Source of the DNA: Pseudomonadota bacterium
Lineage (GTDB): Bacteria; Pseudomonadota; Alphaproteobacteria; Sphingomonadales; Sphingomonadaceae
Direction of reading: 5' to 3'
Length of the DNA: 64,000 nt
Assembly: GCA_021847605.1 (NCBI GenBank)
Contig: JAJZQN010000015.1
Coordinates: 1 to 64,000 of the forward strand
Shown here: piece by piece, positions 54,753 through 63,984 of the stretch
Position numbering within the stretch: the stretch's first letter is position 1
Layout: every line of letters starts with the position of its first letter
Notes under the pieces: model-generated
Databases searched by the model: none
What the model was told of the DNA's origin: nothing
What the model saw: only the letters and a program-made list of their open reading frames with translations
Translations under genes and position numbers: made by a program

Positions 54753-55078
54753 AAGATGTGCGTCTCCTCGCAAGGCGCCGCGGCCATGCGGATGGAGGAT
54801 GACGCTTTCCACCAATATCTCACCGGCCAGCCGATAAAGCTGCCAGCAAGGTGGGGGGATGCGCCCCAACCGATGGTCGAAGCAAATATGTCCCGATGTT
54901 GCAGTGCCATATATGGTGCCGCACCCATGTCAAATCAACAAGGCCAAGCATTCGACCTTCGTCTTTTGCGTTAACGCCGATTGGGGCGTCACGGTGCAGC
55001 ATCCCTACAAAATCGGCCTGGAAGGAAACATTTCGCCCCCGAAGTGTTTAACACTCACGACCAACGGAGTGCCAGCCC
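54753..55078. other. Divergent region between acnA and the zinc-ribbon gene
   Basis: 326 bases with no convincing gene. It must hold the promoters of both genes; no close TTGACA/TATAAT pair was found on either strand. A catatatatgg-like AT-rich spot lies near 54908-54916. Confidence 0.5.
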
Positions 55079-55348
55079 ATGACGAGTTTCCACACCGCTG
55101 TTCCCGCCCGACATTATGACGGCGGTTATCGACTACTCTATCATCCTGGCGAAGTCAGTCGTTGCCCCTGCTGCGGACAGCGCCAGTGGATCATCGGCCG
55201 CCTGATGGCCGAGTGCGCTCATTGCGAAGCCGCCCTGCCGCTGGATCAGGTCCATGGCGTGGGCTCGGTAGCACGCTTCGTCAATTCCCGCCCGCCTGAA
55301 CCTTTCTATTCGGACCCGGACGGTTATTTGGAACCAGCGACTGCGTAA
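55079..55348 (+). CDS. Small zinc-ribbon protein, unrecognised
   Basis: 89 residues. Cys29-x-x-Cys32 (RCPCCG) and Cys46-x-x-Cys49 (ECAHCE) form a likely zinc knuckle pair; Cys31 is extra. The rest (YRLLYHPGEV, VARFVNSRPPEPFYSD) shows no known enzyme motif. A GGAG lies ten bases before the ATG. It converges on the DUF885 gene with six bases between stops. Function unknown. Confidence 0.65.
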   Translation: MTSFHTAVPARHYDGGYRLLYHPGEVSRCPCCGQRQWIIGRLMAECAHCEAALPLDQVHGVGSVARFVNSRPPEPFYSDPDGYLEPATA

Positions 55349-55354
55349 TTTCGA

Positions 55355-57121
55355 CTAGCGGCGTTTCTCTGTAGCGATCCAGGCGTCGATCTGACCGTCC
55401 AATACCGTCAGCGGCACAGCCCCCTGTGCCAGCACTGCATCGTGAAACCGCCTCAGATCAAACTTCGCGCCCAGCGCATCCTCTGCGCGGGTTCGCAATT
55501 CGCGAATTTTGATCTCGCCGAGTTTGTAACCCAATGCCTGACCAGGCCAGCTGATGTAGCGATTAACTTCCGCATCGATATTCGCGTCAGACAAGGCACT
55601 GTTCGCCTTCATGAACCCTACGGCTTTGGCTTTGTCCCACCCCTTGGCATGGATGCCCGTATCGACCACCAGCCGGCAGGCACGCCACATTTCATAGGAT
55701 AATCGCCCCATCATTTTTTCGGGCGTGTCATACAGGCCCATCTCTTCACCCAGATATTCGGTATAGAGCGCCCACCCCTCTACATAGGCGGTGAAGCCCG
55801 CGAGATATTTGCGGAATGGTGGCAATGGCAATTCCTGCTGCAACGCGATCTGGTTGTGATGCCCCGGCACCGCTTCATGCGCGGTCAGCGCCGGCAGTTC
55901 CCAGAAAGGTCGCTGGTCCAGCTTTGATGTGTTCACATAATATGTGCCCGATATGCCGCTCTCGGGCGCGCCCGGCATATAATAGGCGGTCGTCGTTCCC
56001 TCTGCTTCCGCCATCGGGATTGCCCGCAACCCATAGGGTAAGCGAGGCAACGTAGCGAAATAGCGCGGCAGCAGACCATCGATTGCCTTGGCCTGCCGCG
56101 CTGCGACGCGCAGCAACTCTTCCGGCGTCTTCGCATAATAGGATGGATCGCTGCGCAAATGTGCGATGAACGCCGCACGGGTCGCATATCCCGCCTTAAC
56201 GGCCGTTTCGTCCATCCGCTTGCTGATGCGCGCCACCTCGGCAAGGCCAATGGCGTGAATTTGTTCAGGTGTCAGATCGGTCGTGGTATGCGCCCGTACC
56301 CGACTGGCATACCAGTCCGCCCCGCCCGGCAACGCGGATGCACTATCGCTTTGGCGGCAATGGGGCAGATAATCGGCGACGAACAGATCATGCCACTTGT
56401 TATATTCAGGGGTCAGCACGTCGCGGATCAGGGCGATGGCACGTCCCTGCATCAACCGCCATTCCGTCTCACCAATATCGCGCGGTCGTGTGCGGGTGAA
56501 CGGTTCATAGAAACTTGTTTCTTCCGGCTTGCCTGCCACGATGCCACTGATGCTCGCGGCATAATTTTGCAGCACCGAACAGGGCTGCACATATCCCCCC
56601 GTTATCGCCCGGCGTGTAATTGCCAGAGCATCACCATTCTGCTTAGGGTAAAGGGAAAGCCGCTTGAGATAGCTTTCATAGTCCGAGCGATTATAGAATG
56701 GCAGGCCATTCGCCATTGATGCAAAGCCCTGATGCCAGCCATAATAGGTGGTAAATAACATCAGCCGCTCGGCCTGATGCGCTTCGCCAGCTATGTCATC
56801 GCGCAATATCCATAACAGAACATCGCGATTGACCGCGTCCACCGGACTCAACTCCTTGGCAGGAATTGCCTCCAACCTGCTGACGAAGCCTTGTTCTTTC
56901 TTTACTTGCGCAGCACGCCCGTCCAACGACAGATCATAGATGGCATCATCATAATCGCGTACCCCCCGCGCCGTAGCGTCAGTGGGATGGACCGATAGCC
57001 ACCATGACCAATGATCATCGATAACGCGCGACAGGGCATCATGCGCTGACTGGGCCTGCGCCGTAACGGGCGCGGCCATGCACGCCAAAGAAAAAGACAG
57101 AACAGCAGGAAGTTTTCGCAT
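55355..57121 (-). CDS. DUF885 family metallopeptidase-like protein
   Basis: 588 residues from ATG 57121, with a signal peptide (MRKLPAVLSFSLACMAAPVTAQA). The mature domain carries HEAVPGHHNQIALQQE, an HExxxHH metal motif that marks DUF885. The family is mostly uncharacterised and is related by fold to M3/M32-type peptidases. It is predicted to act in the periplasm or outside. The frame reaches 57193, but the start at 57121 gives the signal peptide. Confidence 0.87.
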   Translation of the reverse strand: MRKLPAVLSFSLACMAAPVTAQAQSAHDALSRVIDDHWSWWLSVHPTDATARGVRDYDDAIYDLSLDGRAAQVKKEQGFVSRLEAIPAKELSPVDAVNRDVLLWILRDDIAGEAHQAERLMLFTTYYGWHQGFASMANGLPFYNRSDYESYLKRLSLYPKQNGDALAITRRAITGGYVQPCSVLQNYAASISGIVAGKPEETSFYEPFTRTRPRDIGETEWRLMQGRAIALIRDVLTPEYNKWHDLFVADYLPHCRQSDSASALPGGADWYASRVRAHTTTDLTPEQIHAIGLAEVARISKRMDETAVKAGYATRAAFIAHLRSDPSYYAKTPEELLRVAARQAKAIDGLLPRYFATLPRLPYGLRAIPMAEAEGTTTAYYMPGAPESGISGTYYVNTSKLDQRPFWELPALTAHEAVPGHHNQIALQQELPLPPFRKYLAGFTAYVEGWALYTEYLGEEMGLYDTPEKMMGRLSYEMWRACRLVVDTGIHAKGWDKAKAVGFMKANSALSDANIDAEVNRYISWPGQALGYKLGEIKIRELRTRAEDALGAKFDLRRFHDAVLAQGAVPLTVLDGQIDAWIATEKRR

Positions 57122-57173
57122 GGCTATATGGAATTGCGCGTCCTCGCCCGTTTGGCAAGCACCTACTCCAAAC

Positions 57174-57377
57174 TCAGGCCGGCGCCACGCCATCGGCCTC
57201 TACGACATCATCCCCCGCATAGTAACCGCGCACCCTGACCCGCTTTTCGACATGGTCGACCGGCACGCGCAGCAACACCAGCCGATAAATACCGCCCAGG
57301 TCGCGCTGGAGCAGAAACCCGGCTTCATCGCGCAGCAACCGCCCGGTTTCATCCACTCCAGCACCTACCTCGATCAT
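57174..57377 (-). CDS. DUF5818-like small protein
   Basis: 67 residues. GRLLRDEAGFLLQRDLGGIYRL followed by KRVRVRGYYAGDDVVEADGV resembles the DUF5818 beta-barrel-like family of sphingomonads, usually 60-80 residues. It starts four bases after the DUF1328 stop, which supports co-transcription. No function is known. Confidence 0.62.
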   Translation of the reverse strand: MIEVGAGVDETGRLLRDEAGFLLQRDLGGIYRLVLLRVPVDHVEKRVRVRGYYAGDDVVEADGVAPA

Positions 57378-57381
57378 ATCG

Positions 57382-57567
57382 TCAGTCTATCGCATCCTTG
57401 ATTCCCTTGCCAGCCAGCATTCCCAGAACAAGGAAGATGACGAACAGAGCAATCGCCAGAAAGAACAGGAACTTGGCAATGCCAACGAAAGTGCCTGCTG
57501 CGCCGCCGAAGCCCAAGAGAGCCAGAACCGCCGCAATGACGAGCGAAATAATCGCAAGTTTGATCAT
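57382..57567 (-). CDS. DUF1328 small membrane protein
   Basis: 61 residues with two membrane helices (LAIISLVIAAVLALLGFGG and AKFLFFLAIALFVIFLVLG). The DUF1328/YtjA family is small and often stress-induced. An EcfG-like promoter lies about 35 bases upstream (57600-57624). It is the first gene of a likely pair with DUF5818. Confidence 0.85.
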   Translation of the reverse strand: MIKLAIISLVIAAVLALLGFGGAAGTFVGIAKFLFFLAIALFVIFLVLGMLAGKGIKDAID

Positions 57568-57599
57568 GGGAAAATCCTTCCATTGTCCGATGACCGATA

Positions 57600-57624
57600 A
57601 ACTTTCGATCCGGCCGCTTGTTCC
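57600..57624 (-). promoter_or_regulatory. Candidate general-stress (EcfG-type) promoter
   Basis: On the minus strand GGAAC (57624-57620), 16 bases, then AGTTT. The alphaproteobacterial EcfG consensus is GGAAC-16/17-CGTT, so only the first -10 base differs. It sits before the DUF1328 gene. Confidence 0.45.
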
Positions 57625-57750
57625 GCTTACGCTACAAAGCCGGAAACACGGATGGGCGGTAGATAATGATAATTTAACTACGATTTTCAGGCAGTTGAAT
57701 GAACTATCGAAGCGGATGAATGGTTTTCCTTCTCATCAAAGGAGGCATCG

Positions 57751-58197
57751 ATGTCCAACAATCATAGCATCAGCAAGCTCGATGATCTGATCACGACCCT
57801 GATCGATAGCGTCAAAGGTTATGACCACAGCGCCGATAAGGTCGGATCCCCCGTCATGGCACAGCTCTTCCGCGATCTGTCTGTCGAACGGAAGGAGGCT
57901 GTCAAGCTGCTGCAAGACCGCAGTCGCGCCCTTGACGGCCGGCCCAATCAATTCGGCTCTGCCGCTGGCACTGTTCATCGGCGACTGGAAGATATTCTGG
58001 TCGCGCTCGGCGGTGGAGACAAAGCCGTCATTCAGGCGATTGATCGCGGTGAAGATTATCTGAACGAAGAGTTTCAGCGCGTATTGGGGGATGAATCGAT
58101 CGATCCTGAAACACAGGCAGCCGTCCACAGCGCCCATCAATCGGTTGTACACGGCCGTTCGGCGGTTGATGCCCTCAAACTACAGTTAGCAGCTTAA
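57751..58197 (+). CDS. PA2169-type four-helix-bundle protein (DUF2383)
   Basis: 148 residues, all-helical. The opening SISKLDDLITTLIDSVKGY and the later VHRRLEDILVALGGGD and IDRGEDYLNEEFQRVL are typical of the ferritin-like DUF2383/PA2169 family. The family has no settled function. An AAGGAGG lies before ATG 57751. It is divergent from the DUF1328 pair, so the region may be a small stress-protein cluster. Confidence 0.85.
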   Translation: MSNNHSISKLDDLITTLIDSVKGYDHSADKVGSPVMAQLFRDLSVERKEAVKLLQDRSRALDGRPNQFGSAAGTVHRRLEDILVALGGGDKAVIQAIDRGEDYLNEEFQRVLGDESIDPETQAAVHSAHQSVVHGRSAVDALKLQLAA

Positions 58198-58321
58198 GGG
58201 GAAACTGTTGACCCAGGGAAGGCGAGATCCGCCTGTGCCGTCAAGGATGTTGCGCCGTTCCCCGGTCAATTCGACGGTCAGTTTGACCAATGCGTCGTAG
58301 AAGAATTGTTCGAGCAGGCCA

Positions 58322-59320
58322 TCATACCCATCCCTCCAGTACCTGATTGGGTGGGCGGTGCCCGTCCACCCAACTGCGGATATTGGCGATCACACGCGCA
58401 CCGGTTGCATCACGCCCCTCGAACGTCGCTGATCCCATATGCGGTAACAGCACCACATTGGACAGGTCCGACAGTCGAGGATCAACCGCAGGCTCATGCG
58501 TATACACATCCAGCCCGGCACCAGCGATTCGCCCCTCGCTCAATGCAGCGATTAACGCACCTTCATCGGTAATCTCCGCTCGCGATGTGTTGATCAGATA
58601 CGCATTCCGTCGCATCAACCCAATTCGCCGGGCGTCGATCACCCCCCGACTGTCACCATTCAGCGGGCAATGAATCGATACGATGTCGCTGCCAGTCAGC
58701 AATTCATCGATGGTTCCACACCATGTCGCCTCCAGTTCCTGCTCAACCTCGAAAGGCAGGCGATGGCGATTATGATAGGCGATCGACAGACCGAATGCTC
58801 GCGCCCGGCTCGCTACCGCGCGCCCGATGCGACCCATGCCGATGATACCCAACTTCTTGCCGCCAATCCTGTGCCCCAGCATGCCGGACGGACTCCATCC
58901 GCGCCACTGGCCTGCGCGCACCAATTTCTCTCCCTCAGCCAGACGGCGAGGCACCGAAAGGATCAACGCCATCGTCATGTCCGCAGTATCCTCGGTCAGG
59001 ACGCCGGGCGTGTTGGTGACAATAATACCTTTGGCCCGCGCGGCAGCCAGGTCGATATGGTCGACACCGCTGCCAAAGCTGGCAATTAATTGTAGCCGTT
59101 CGCTTGCTCCGGCTATCAAGGCATCATCGATCTGATCGGTAATGGTGGGAACCAGCACATCGCATTGCGTCATCGCGGCAGCCAATTCATCGCGCCCCAT
59201 CGCCGCATCGCCCACATTGAAGCTCGCGTCGAACAGTTCCGCCATGCGCGCCTCCACACTGGGGGGCAGGCGGCGCGTGACGATGACGCGCGGCTTGGCG
59301 GGGCGCGGTTTCTTGGCCAT
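58322..59320 (-). CDS. D-2-hydroxyacid dehydrogenase (glyoxylate/hydroxypyruvate reductase-like)
   Basis: 332 residues. NAD site GMGRIGRAVASRARAFG; catalytic Arg in NTSRAEI (normally NTSRGE), Glu in YTHEPAVD, and His in LLPHMGSATFEG. The closest style is GyaR/GhrB glyoxylate reductase. The substrate range is not set by sequence. The C-terminus ends in a PNQVLEGWV motif. Confidence 0.88.
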   Translation of the reverse strand: MAKKPRPAKPRVIVTRRLPPSVEARMAELFDASFNVGDAAMGRDELAAAMTQCDVLVPTITDQIDDALIAGASERLQLIASFGSGVDHIDLAAARAKGIIVTNTPGVLTEDTADMTMALILSVPRRLAEGEKLVRAGQWRGWSPSGMLGHRIGGKKLGIIGMGRIGRAVASRARAFGLSIAYHNRHRLPFEVEQELEATWCGTIDELLTGSDIVSIHCPLNGDSRGVIDARRIGLMRRNAYLINTSRAEITDEGALIAALSEGRIAGAGLDVYTHEPAVDPRLSDLSNVVLLPHMGSATFEGRDATGARVIANIRSWVDGHRPPNQVLEGWV

Positions 59321-59426
59321 GCTCAGCCGCTATTCCGCCCCGGGCGTCCGGTCAAGCGATAAGGGGCGGAACAGATGCGCAATTGAATACTTGTCCCATC
59401 CGTTCGTCGAAGAGTAAGGAACGGCC

Positions 59427-59921
59427 ATGCGTGCCGAGGGAAATAGGTCTGACATGAAATGGATGTTGCTGATTGCCGGCATGACATCGGCTGCGGCGAT
59501 AACGTCCTCTGCGGCAGCCGCTCCATCAAAACCGGTCCCATATTGGGCCTCGATTTCGCAGGATGAGGCGCGCATGCGCGTCGGCCCCAGCCTCGATTAT
59601 CCGTCCAACTGGATATACCGCCGCCGTGACCTGCCGATGAAGGTCATTCAGGTATTGGGCCTGTGGCGCAAGGTGGAGGATGCAGACGGCGCGCAAGGCT
59701 GGATGCATGTCCGCCTGCTCAGCGACACGCAAACCGCCATCGTAAAATCCGATACCGCTGCCCTGCATGAGTCCGCCAGCGACAACGCTCGCACGCTTTT
59801 TCGCGCGCAGAAGGGCGTAGTAGGCCGCCTGTCAAACTGCTCGGGTGGTTGGTGCGCCTTCGACGTAAAGGGCCAGCGCGGCTATGTGAAGGCTGGTGAC
59901 GTCTGGGGCGCCGTTCAGTAA
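59427..59921 (+). CDS. Secreted SH3-domain protein
   Basis: 164 residues with a signal sequence rich in alanine (about 10-32). Two bacterial SH3-like units follow: EARMRVGPSLDYPSNW with GLWRKVEDADGAQGWMH, and KSDTAALHESASDNART with CSGGWCAFDVKGQRGYV. The ATG at 59427 has AAGGA six bases upstream. ATG 59454 (MKWMLLIAGM) would give a cleaner signal peptide and also has an AGG. It probably binds cell wall or periplasmic partners. Confidence 0.83.
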   Translation: MRAEGNRSDMKWMLLIAGMTSAAAITSSAAAAPSKPVPYWASISQDEARMRVGPSLDYPSNWIYRRRDLPMKVIQVLGLWRKVEDADGAQGWMHVRLLSDTQTAIVKSDTAALHESASDNARTLFRAQKGVVGRLSNCSGGWCAFDVKGQRGYVKAGDVWGAVQ

Positions 59922-59925
59922 TATC

Positions 59926-60117
59926 TTATTGTGTTTCAAACACCTTCATGTCCGGGCCTGGAATGGCGGTAATGGCGACGTTGGCGAACATCACCAAACC
60001 CGCCACGATCATCAATATACCCCGCTTCCGCTCACGCAGCTTCACCAGCGTATAAACGCCCCCGCCGGTGAGCAGCATGCCCCCCAGCATCAATATCGAT
60101 AAGATCGTGCCTGCCAT
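59926..60117 (-). CDS. Small two-helix membrane protein, unknown
   Basis: 63 residues, MAGTILSILMLGGMLLTGG then a basic turn KLRERKRG and a second helix ILMIVAGLVMFANVAITAIPG. The positive turn suits a hairpin in the inner membrane. Its stop is four bases from the SH3 gene stop. No family recognised. Confidence 0.65.
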   Translation of the reverse strand: MAGTILSILMLGGMLLTGGGVYTLVKLRERKRGILMIVAGLVMFANVAITAIPGPDMKVFETQ

Positions 60118-60221
60118 AATAAGGGGCCATAAGGCGCAAGCTGGACTGTGGCAATTGCCGCCCTGTCCCCGTATGAGGCGCGCAGAAACGAATCACCCCG
60201 TATGCAGGGACGCTTCCAGCC

Positions 60222-60659
60222 ATGAAAATCGCTATCGCTTCCGATCATGCCGCCGTCGATCTGAAGGCTGAACTTGCCCAATGGCTGCGCGATGAGGGGC
60301 ATGAGGTAAATGACCTTGGCCCCGCGACCGCCGACCGGGTCGATTACCCCGATTATGGTTACAAACTCGCGACAGCGATTGCATCGGGCGCCGCAGAACG
60401 GGGCATCGCACTATGCGGTTCGGGTATCGGCATCTCGATCGCGGTCAATCGCAACCCCGCCTGCCGATGCGCGCTGGTGGGCGAACCGTTATCCGCAGCA
60501 CTCAGCCGTGAACATAATGACGCCAACATACTTGCGATGGGCGCACGCCTGACCGGTATCGACATGGCGAAGGCCTGCGTGGCCGCCTTCCTCACAACCG
60601 AATTCGGCGGAGGTCGCCATGCCGGCCGCGTCGAAAAACTATCCCACCCCGCAATCTGA
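60222..60659 (+). CDS. rpiB: Ribose-5-phosphate isomerase B
   Basis: 145 residues. [11 protein letters not shown] holds Asp8-His9; the active-site Cys65 is in [15 protein letters not shown]. It interconverts ribose 5-phosphate and ribulose 5-phosphate. It stands 23 bases before glyA and is likely co-transcribed with it. Confidence 0.94.
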   Translation: MKIAIASDHAAVDLKAELAQWLRDEGHEVNDLGPATADRVDYPDYGYKLATAIASGAAERGIALCGSGIGISIAVNRNPACRCALVGEPLSAALSREHNDANILAMGARLTGIDMAKACVAAFLTTEFGGGRHAGRVEKLSHPAI

Positions 60660-60682
60660 CCCGCGCTCTGAAAGGAATTTCC

Positions 60683-62002
60683 ATGAGCATCGAAACCCTT
60701 GACCAGCCCGCCCTGTCCGACATCCGTTCGGAAGGCTATTTCACCACGGGCCTTGCCGCCGCCGACCCGGCCGTATTTGCCGGCGTGCAGCAGGAACTGA
60801 AGCGCGAGCAGAACCAGATCGAACTGATCGCTTCCGAAAACATCGTCAGCCAGGCAGTTTTGGAAGCTCAGGGCAGCGTTTTCACCAACAAATATGCCGA
60901 AGGCTATCCGGGGAAGCGCTATTATCAGGGTTGCGCCCCTTCGGATGTGGTCGAGCAACTTGCCATCGACCGTGCGAAGGAATTGTTCGGCTGCAACTTC
61001 GTTAATGTTCAGCCCCATTCCGGCGCGCAGGCCAATGGCGGCGTCATGCTGGCGCTGGTGAAGCCGGGTGAAACCATCATGGGCCTGTCCCTCGACGCCG
61101 GCGGCCACCTGACCCACGGCTCCAAGCCCAGCATGTCGGGCAAGTGGTTCAACGCCGTGCAGTATGGCGTGCGCGAAGACACCCACCTCATCGATTATGA
61201 CGCGGTCGAAGCGCAGGCGATCGAATGCCAGCCCAAGCTGATCATCGCGGGCGGTAGCGCCTATCCGCGCCAGATCGACTTCGCCCGCTTCCGCGCCATC
61301 GCGGACAAGGTCGGCGCGCTGTTCATGGTGGACATGGCGCATTTCGCCGGGCTGGTTGCCGGTGGTGCCCACCCCTCGCCATTTGGCTATGCCGATGTCG
61401 TGACCACCACCACGCACAAGACCCTGCGCGGCCCGCGCGGCGGCATGATCATGACGAATGACGAGGCGATCGCAAAGAAGATCAATTCAGCCATCTTCCC
61501 CGGCCTTCAGGGCGGCCCCCTGATGCATGTCATTGCCGCAAAGGCAGTCGCCTTCGGAGAAGCTCTTCGTCCCGAGTTCAACACCTATGCTCAGGCGATC
61601 GTCACCAATGCCAAGGCGCTGGCCGGCAAGCTGGAACAGCGCGGCCTGGCGGTCGTGTCCGGCGGCACCGACACGCATCTCGCCCTTATCGACCTGCGCC
61701 CCTATGGCATCAATGGTAAGGATGCCGACGAGGCATTGGAGCGTAGCTTCATCACCTGTAACAAGAATGGCGTGCCGGGCGATCCGCTGCCCCCGACCAA
61801 GACCAGCGGCATCCGCGTCGGATCGCCTGCCGGGACGACCCGCGGCTTTGGCGTTGCCGAATTCGAGGCGATTGGCGACATGATCGCCGATGTTCTGGAA
61901 GGGCTGCGCGACAAGGGCGAACATGGCGACGCTGCCGTCGAAGCCAATGTACGCGATCGCGTGACCGCGCTGTGCGCCCGTTACCCCATCTATCAGGGGT
62001 AA
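60683..62002 (+). CDS. glyA: Serine hydroxymethyltransferase
   Basis: 439 residues. The PLP lysine is Lys246 in [23 protein letters not shown] and [14 protein letters not shown] are further signatures. It makes glycine and 5,10-methylene-THF from serine, which serves thyA and purine enzymes in this window. An AAGGAA lies before the ATG. A GC-rich hairpin follows the stop. Confidence 0.96.
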   Translation: MSIETLDQPALSDIRSEGYFTTGLAAADPAVFAGVQQELKREQNQIELIASENIVSQAVLEAQGSVFTNKYAEGYPGKRYYQGCAPSDVVEQLAIDRAKELFGCNFVNVQPHSGAQANGGVMLALVKPGETIMGLSLDAGGHLTHGSKPSMSGKWFNAVQYGVREDTHLIDYDAVEAQAIECQPKLIIAGGSAYPRQIDFARFRAIADKVGALFMVDMAHFAGLVAGGAHPSPFGYADVVTTTTHKTLRGPRGGMIMTNDEAIAKKINSAIFPGLQGGPLMHVIAAKAVAFGEALRPEFNTYAQAIVTNAKALAGKLEQRGLAVVSGGTDTHLALIDLRPYGINGKDADEALERSFITCNKNGVPGDPLPPTKTSGIRVGSPAGTTRGFGVAEFEAIGDMIADVLEGLRDKGEHGDAAVEANVRDRVTALCARYPIYQG

Positions 62003-62011
62003 GAGCAACCG

Positions 62012-62051
62012 ATCTCCCCGCGCGACGCGAAATATCCTCGCGCGGGGATTT
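62012..62051 (+). terminator. Hairpin after glyA
   Basis: ctccccgcgcg / cgcgcggggatt stem with a loop of about 14 bases. The T run is short, so termination is likely but not certain. Confidence 0.55.
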
Positions 62052-62087
62052 GGCAACGGCGATTGCCAACCATAGCCTTGCCTTTAC

Positions 62088-62186
62088 CCGTTCGTCCTGC
62101 GTAGGGACAAAGCCTGCCGAGGTCGCTGCGAGGCGCCTCTCCATGCGCCGATCCGTTAGAACCGGACGACCGCTCAGGACGAACGG
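62088..62186. repeat. Inverted repeat before nrdR
   Basis: Left arm ccgttcgtcctgcg, right arm cgctcaggacgaacgg, separated by about 70 bases. Another member of the interspersed inverted-repeat family, in the 198-base glyA-nrdR gap. Confidence 0.6.
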
Positions 62187-62200
62187 AGTATAGAAGTCAG

Positions 62201-62662
62201 ATGCGCTGCCCTTTCTGTTCCCATGAAGACAGCCAGGTGAAAGACAGTCGGCCGACCGAAGATGGCAACGCCATCCGTCGCCGGCGTCAATGTGAGGCCT
62301 GCGGCGCCCGCTTCACGACCTTCGAACGCATCCAGTTGCGGGATATCTGGGTGGTAAAGAGCGAAGGGCGCAAGGAAGCATTCGAACGCGACAAACTCGC
62401 CCGCTCCATCGGCATCGCTTGCCGAAAGCGCCCCATAGACCCTAGCCGCATCGAAAAGCTGATTTCGGGCATTCAACGCCAACTCGAAACCAGTGGCGAC
62501 AATGAAATTCCTGCCCGCGCAATAGGCGAACTGGTGATGGAAGGCCTCAAGCGCCTCGACAGTGTCGCCTATATCCGCTTCGCCAGCGTCTATAAGGACT
62601 TTACCGACGCGAAGGATTTTGAGGAATTCGCGGGATCGGTAAAGGAAATCGGCCGCGAATAA
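62201..62662 (+). CDS. nrdR: Transcriptional repressor NrdR
   Basis: 153 residues. The N-terminal zinc ribbon has Cys3, Cys6, Cys31 and Cys34 (MRCPFC and CEACGARF). The ATP-cone domain follows ([20 protein letters not shown], given partly). NrdR represses ribonucleotide reductase genes when dATP is high. The glyA-nrdR order is common in alphaproteobacteria. Confidence 0.96.
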   Translation: MRCPFCSHEDSQVKDSRPTEDGNAIRRRRQCEACGARFTTFERIQLRDIWVVKSEGRKEAFERDKLARSIGIACRKRPIDPSRIEKLISGIQRQLETSGDNEIPARAIGELVMEGLKRLDSVAYIRFASVYKDFTDAKDFEEFAGSVKEIGRE

Positions 62663-62695
62663 GGGAATCCTGCAAACGCAGAACAAAGAAAAGAC

Positions 62696-63427
62696 ATGAC
62701 CGAAACTACCACGCCCCCTGCCCCCGTCATCGTCCTGGTCCGCCCCCAACTGGGCGAGAATATCGGGAAGGCCGCGCGCGCCATGCTGAATTTCGGTTTG
62801 ACCGAGATGCGCCTTGTCTCCCCCCGCGACGGCTGGCCCAATCCTGATGCCGGCCCCACAGCGGCAGGCGCAGACTTCATCCTCGACAAGGCGCAGGTCT
62901 ATGAGACACTGGCCGAGGCGGTTGCCGACTGCGCCCATGTCTATGCCACCACCGTCCGCAAACGTGGCGTGACCAAGCCGGTCGTGACACCGGAAGAAGC
63001 CGCCCGCGAAGTTCATACAGCACAGGGGCGTTGCGCTTATGTGTTCGGACCCGAACGTTCTGGCCTGGAAACGGAAGACGTCGCGGTAGCACGCAAAATT
63101 CTGACCGTTCCGATCAATCCGGAGTTCGGGTCGCTTAATCTCGCGCAGGCGGTCATTTTATGTGCCTATGAGTGGTCGAAGCAGGCGAATTTATCTCAGC
63201 CGACCGTTACCGATCTGGGCGAACCTGCTCCGCAGGTCGAACTGGAAGGAATGATTGAACAGCTTAACAGCCTGCTGGAAAAGGTAGGCTATTTCTTCCC
63301 GCCTGACCGCGCGCCCGCCACCAAGCTGACCTTGCGCAATCTGCTGACCAAACCGGGCTGGAACCATCTGGAGGTCCGCACCCTGCGCGGCGTTCTCTCC
63401 CACCTCGCCCGTCCTCGCGAACGCTGA
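62696..63427 (+). CDS. trmJ: tRNA 2'-O-methyltransferase TrmJ-like (SpoU family)
   Basis: 243 residues of the SPOUT superfamily. The N-terminus VIVLVRPQLGENIGKAARAM and the knot motifs YVFGPERSGLETED and INPEFGSLNLAQAV are those of TrmJ/RlmN-free SpoU methylases that modify position 32 of tRNAs. The C-terminal helical part (QLNSLLEKVGYFFPPD) is also TrmJ-like. It lies 33 bases after nrdR. Confidence 0.9.
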   Translation: MTETTTPPAPVIVLVRPQLGENIGKAARAMLNFGLTEMRLVSPRDGWPNPDAGPTAAGADFILDKAQVYETLAEAVADCAHVYATTVRKRGVTKPVVTPEEAAREVHTAQGRCAYVFGPERSGLETEDVAVARKILTVPINPEFGSLNLAQAVILCAYEWSKQANLSQPTVTDLGEPAPQVELEGMIEQLNSLLEKVGYFFPPDRAPATKLTLRNLLTKPGWNHLEVRTLRGVLSHLARPRER

Positions 63428-63476
63428 ACCGATGCGATTATCCGAGCGGTGTCACATCGCTCGGATGGAACGACCT

Positions 63477-63773
63477 TTATCCGCGCGTCCTGTCATACTC
63501 ATCCATTTCATAGGCGATGGAGAGTTCAACCAGTTGGTCCCAAAGCGTTCCGATCATGTCACCGGGCAGCCCCTGCGCCTCTGCCTCCGCAACGGCATTG
63601 GCGATCACTTGCGCCTTGCGGCCTTCGTCGCGCACGGCGCTTCGGTCGGGCTTGATCCGCGCGGCGGCGCGCATATGAGCAAAGCGTTGGGCCAGCAGAG
63701 CAATAATCTGGCTGTCGAGATTGTCGACGCCCGCACGCACCTGCGTCATGGTGGTATAGGATTCCGGGTTCAT
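63477..63773 (-). CDS. Chorismate mutase (AroQ type)
   Basis: 98 residues, a small all-helical AroQ fold. The VRAGVDNLDSQIIALLAQRF start and the ARIKPDRSAVRDEGRKAQVI segment hold the expected arginine and lysine ligands. PchB-like mutases share this size. It turns chorismate into prephenate. Met9 (63749) is an alternative start. It converges on trmJ. Confidence 0.88.
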   Translation of the reverse strand: MNPESYTTMTQVRAGVDNLDSQIIALLAQRFAHMRAAARIKPDRSAVRDEGRKAQVIANAVAEAEAQGLPGDMIGTLWDQLVELSIAYEMDEYDRTRG

Positions 63774-63984
63774 ACCCCTCGAATTAGGCGGCCGATGACG
63801 GCCTGTCGAGTGTCAGTCGCGATCTAATCGAAGGTTGACATGCCCCCTGCCCTTCGTCATAGGCGCCGCTTCGCGATTGGCTCCGCATCCCGGTGAAGCG
63901 GTGGCCCTGCCCCTGAGCGCATGGCGCAATATGGACGTAGGCGATACCGGGAACAACGTAGTTAGCATATCGAAGGAAGTCATC

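Noticed and set aside
63949-63974. GGAAC followed after 16 bases by CGAA, an EcfG-like promoter before the last gene
   Set aside because: The -10 does not contain the key GTT, so the match is too weak to claim.
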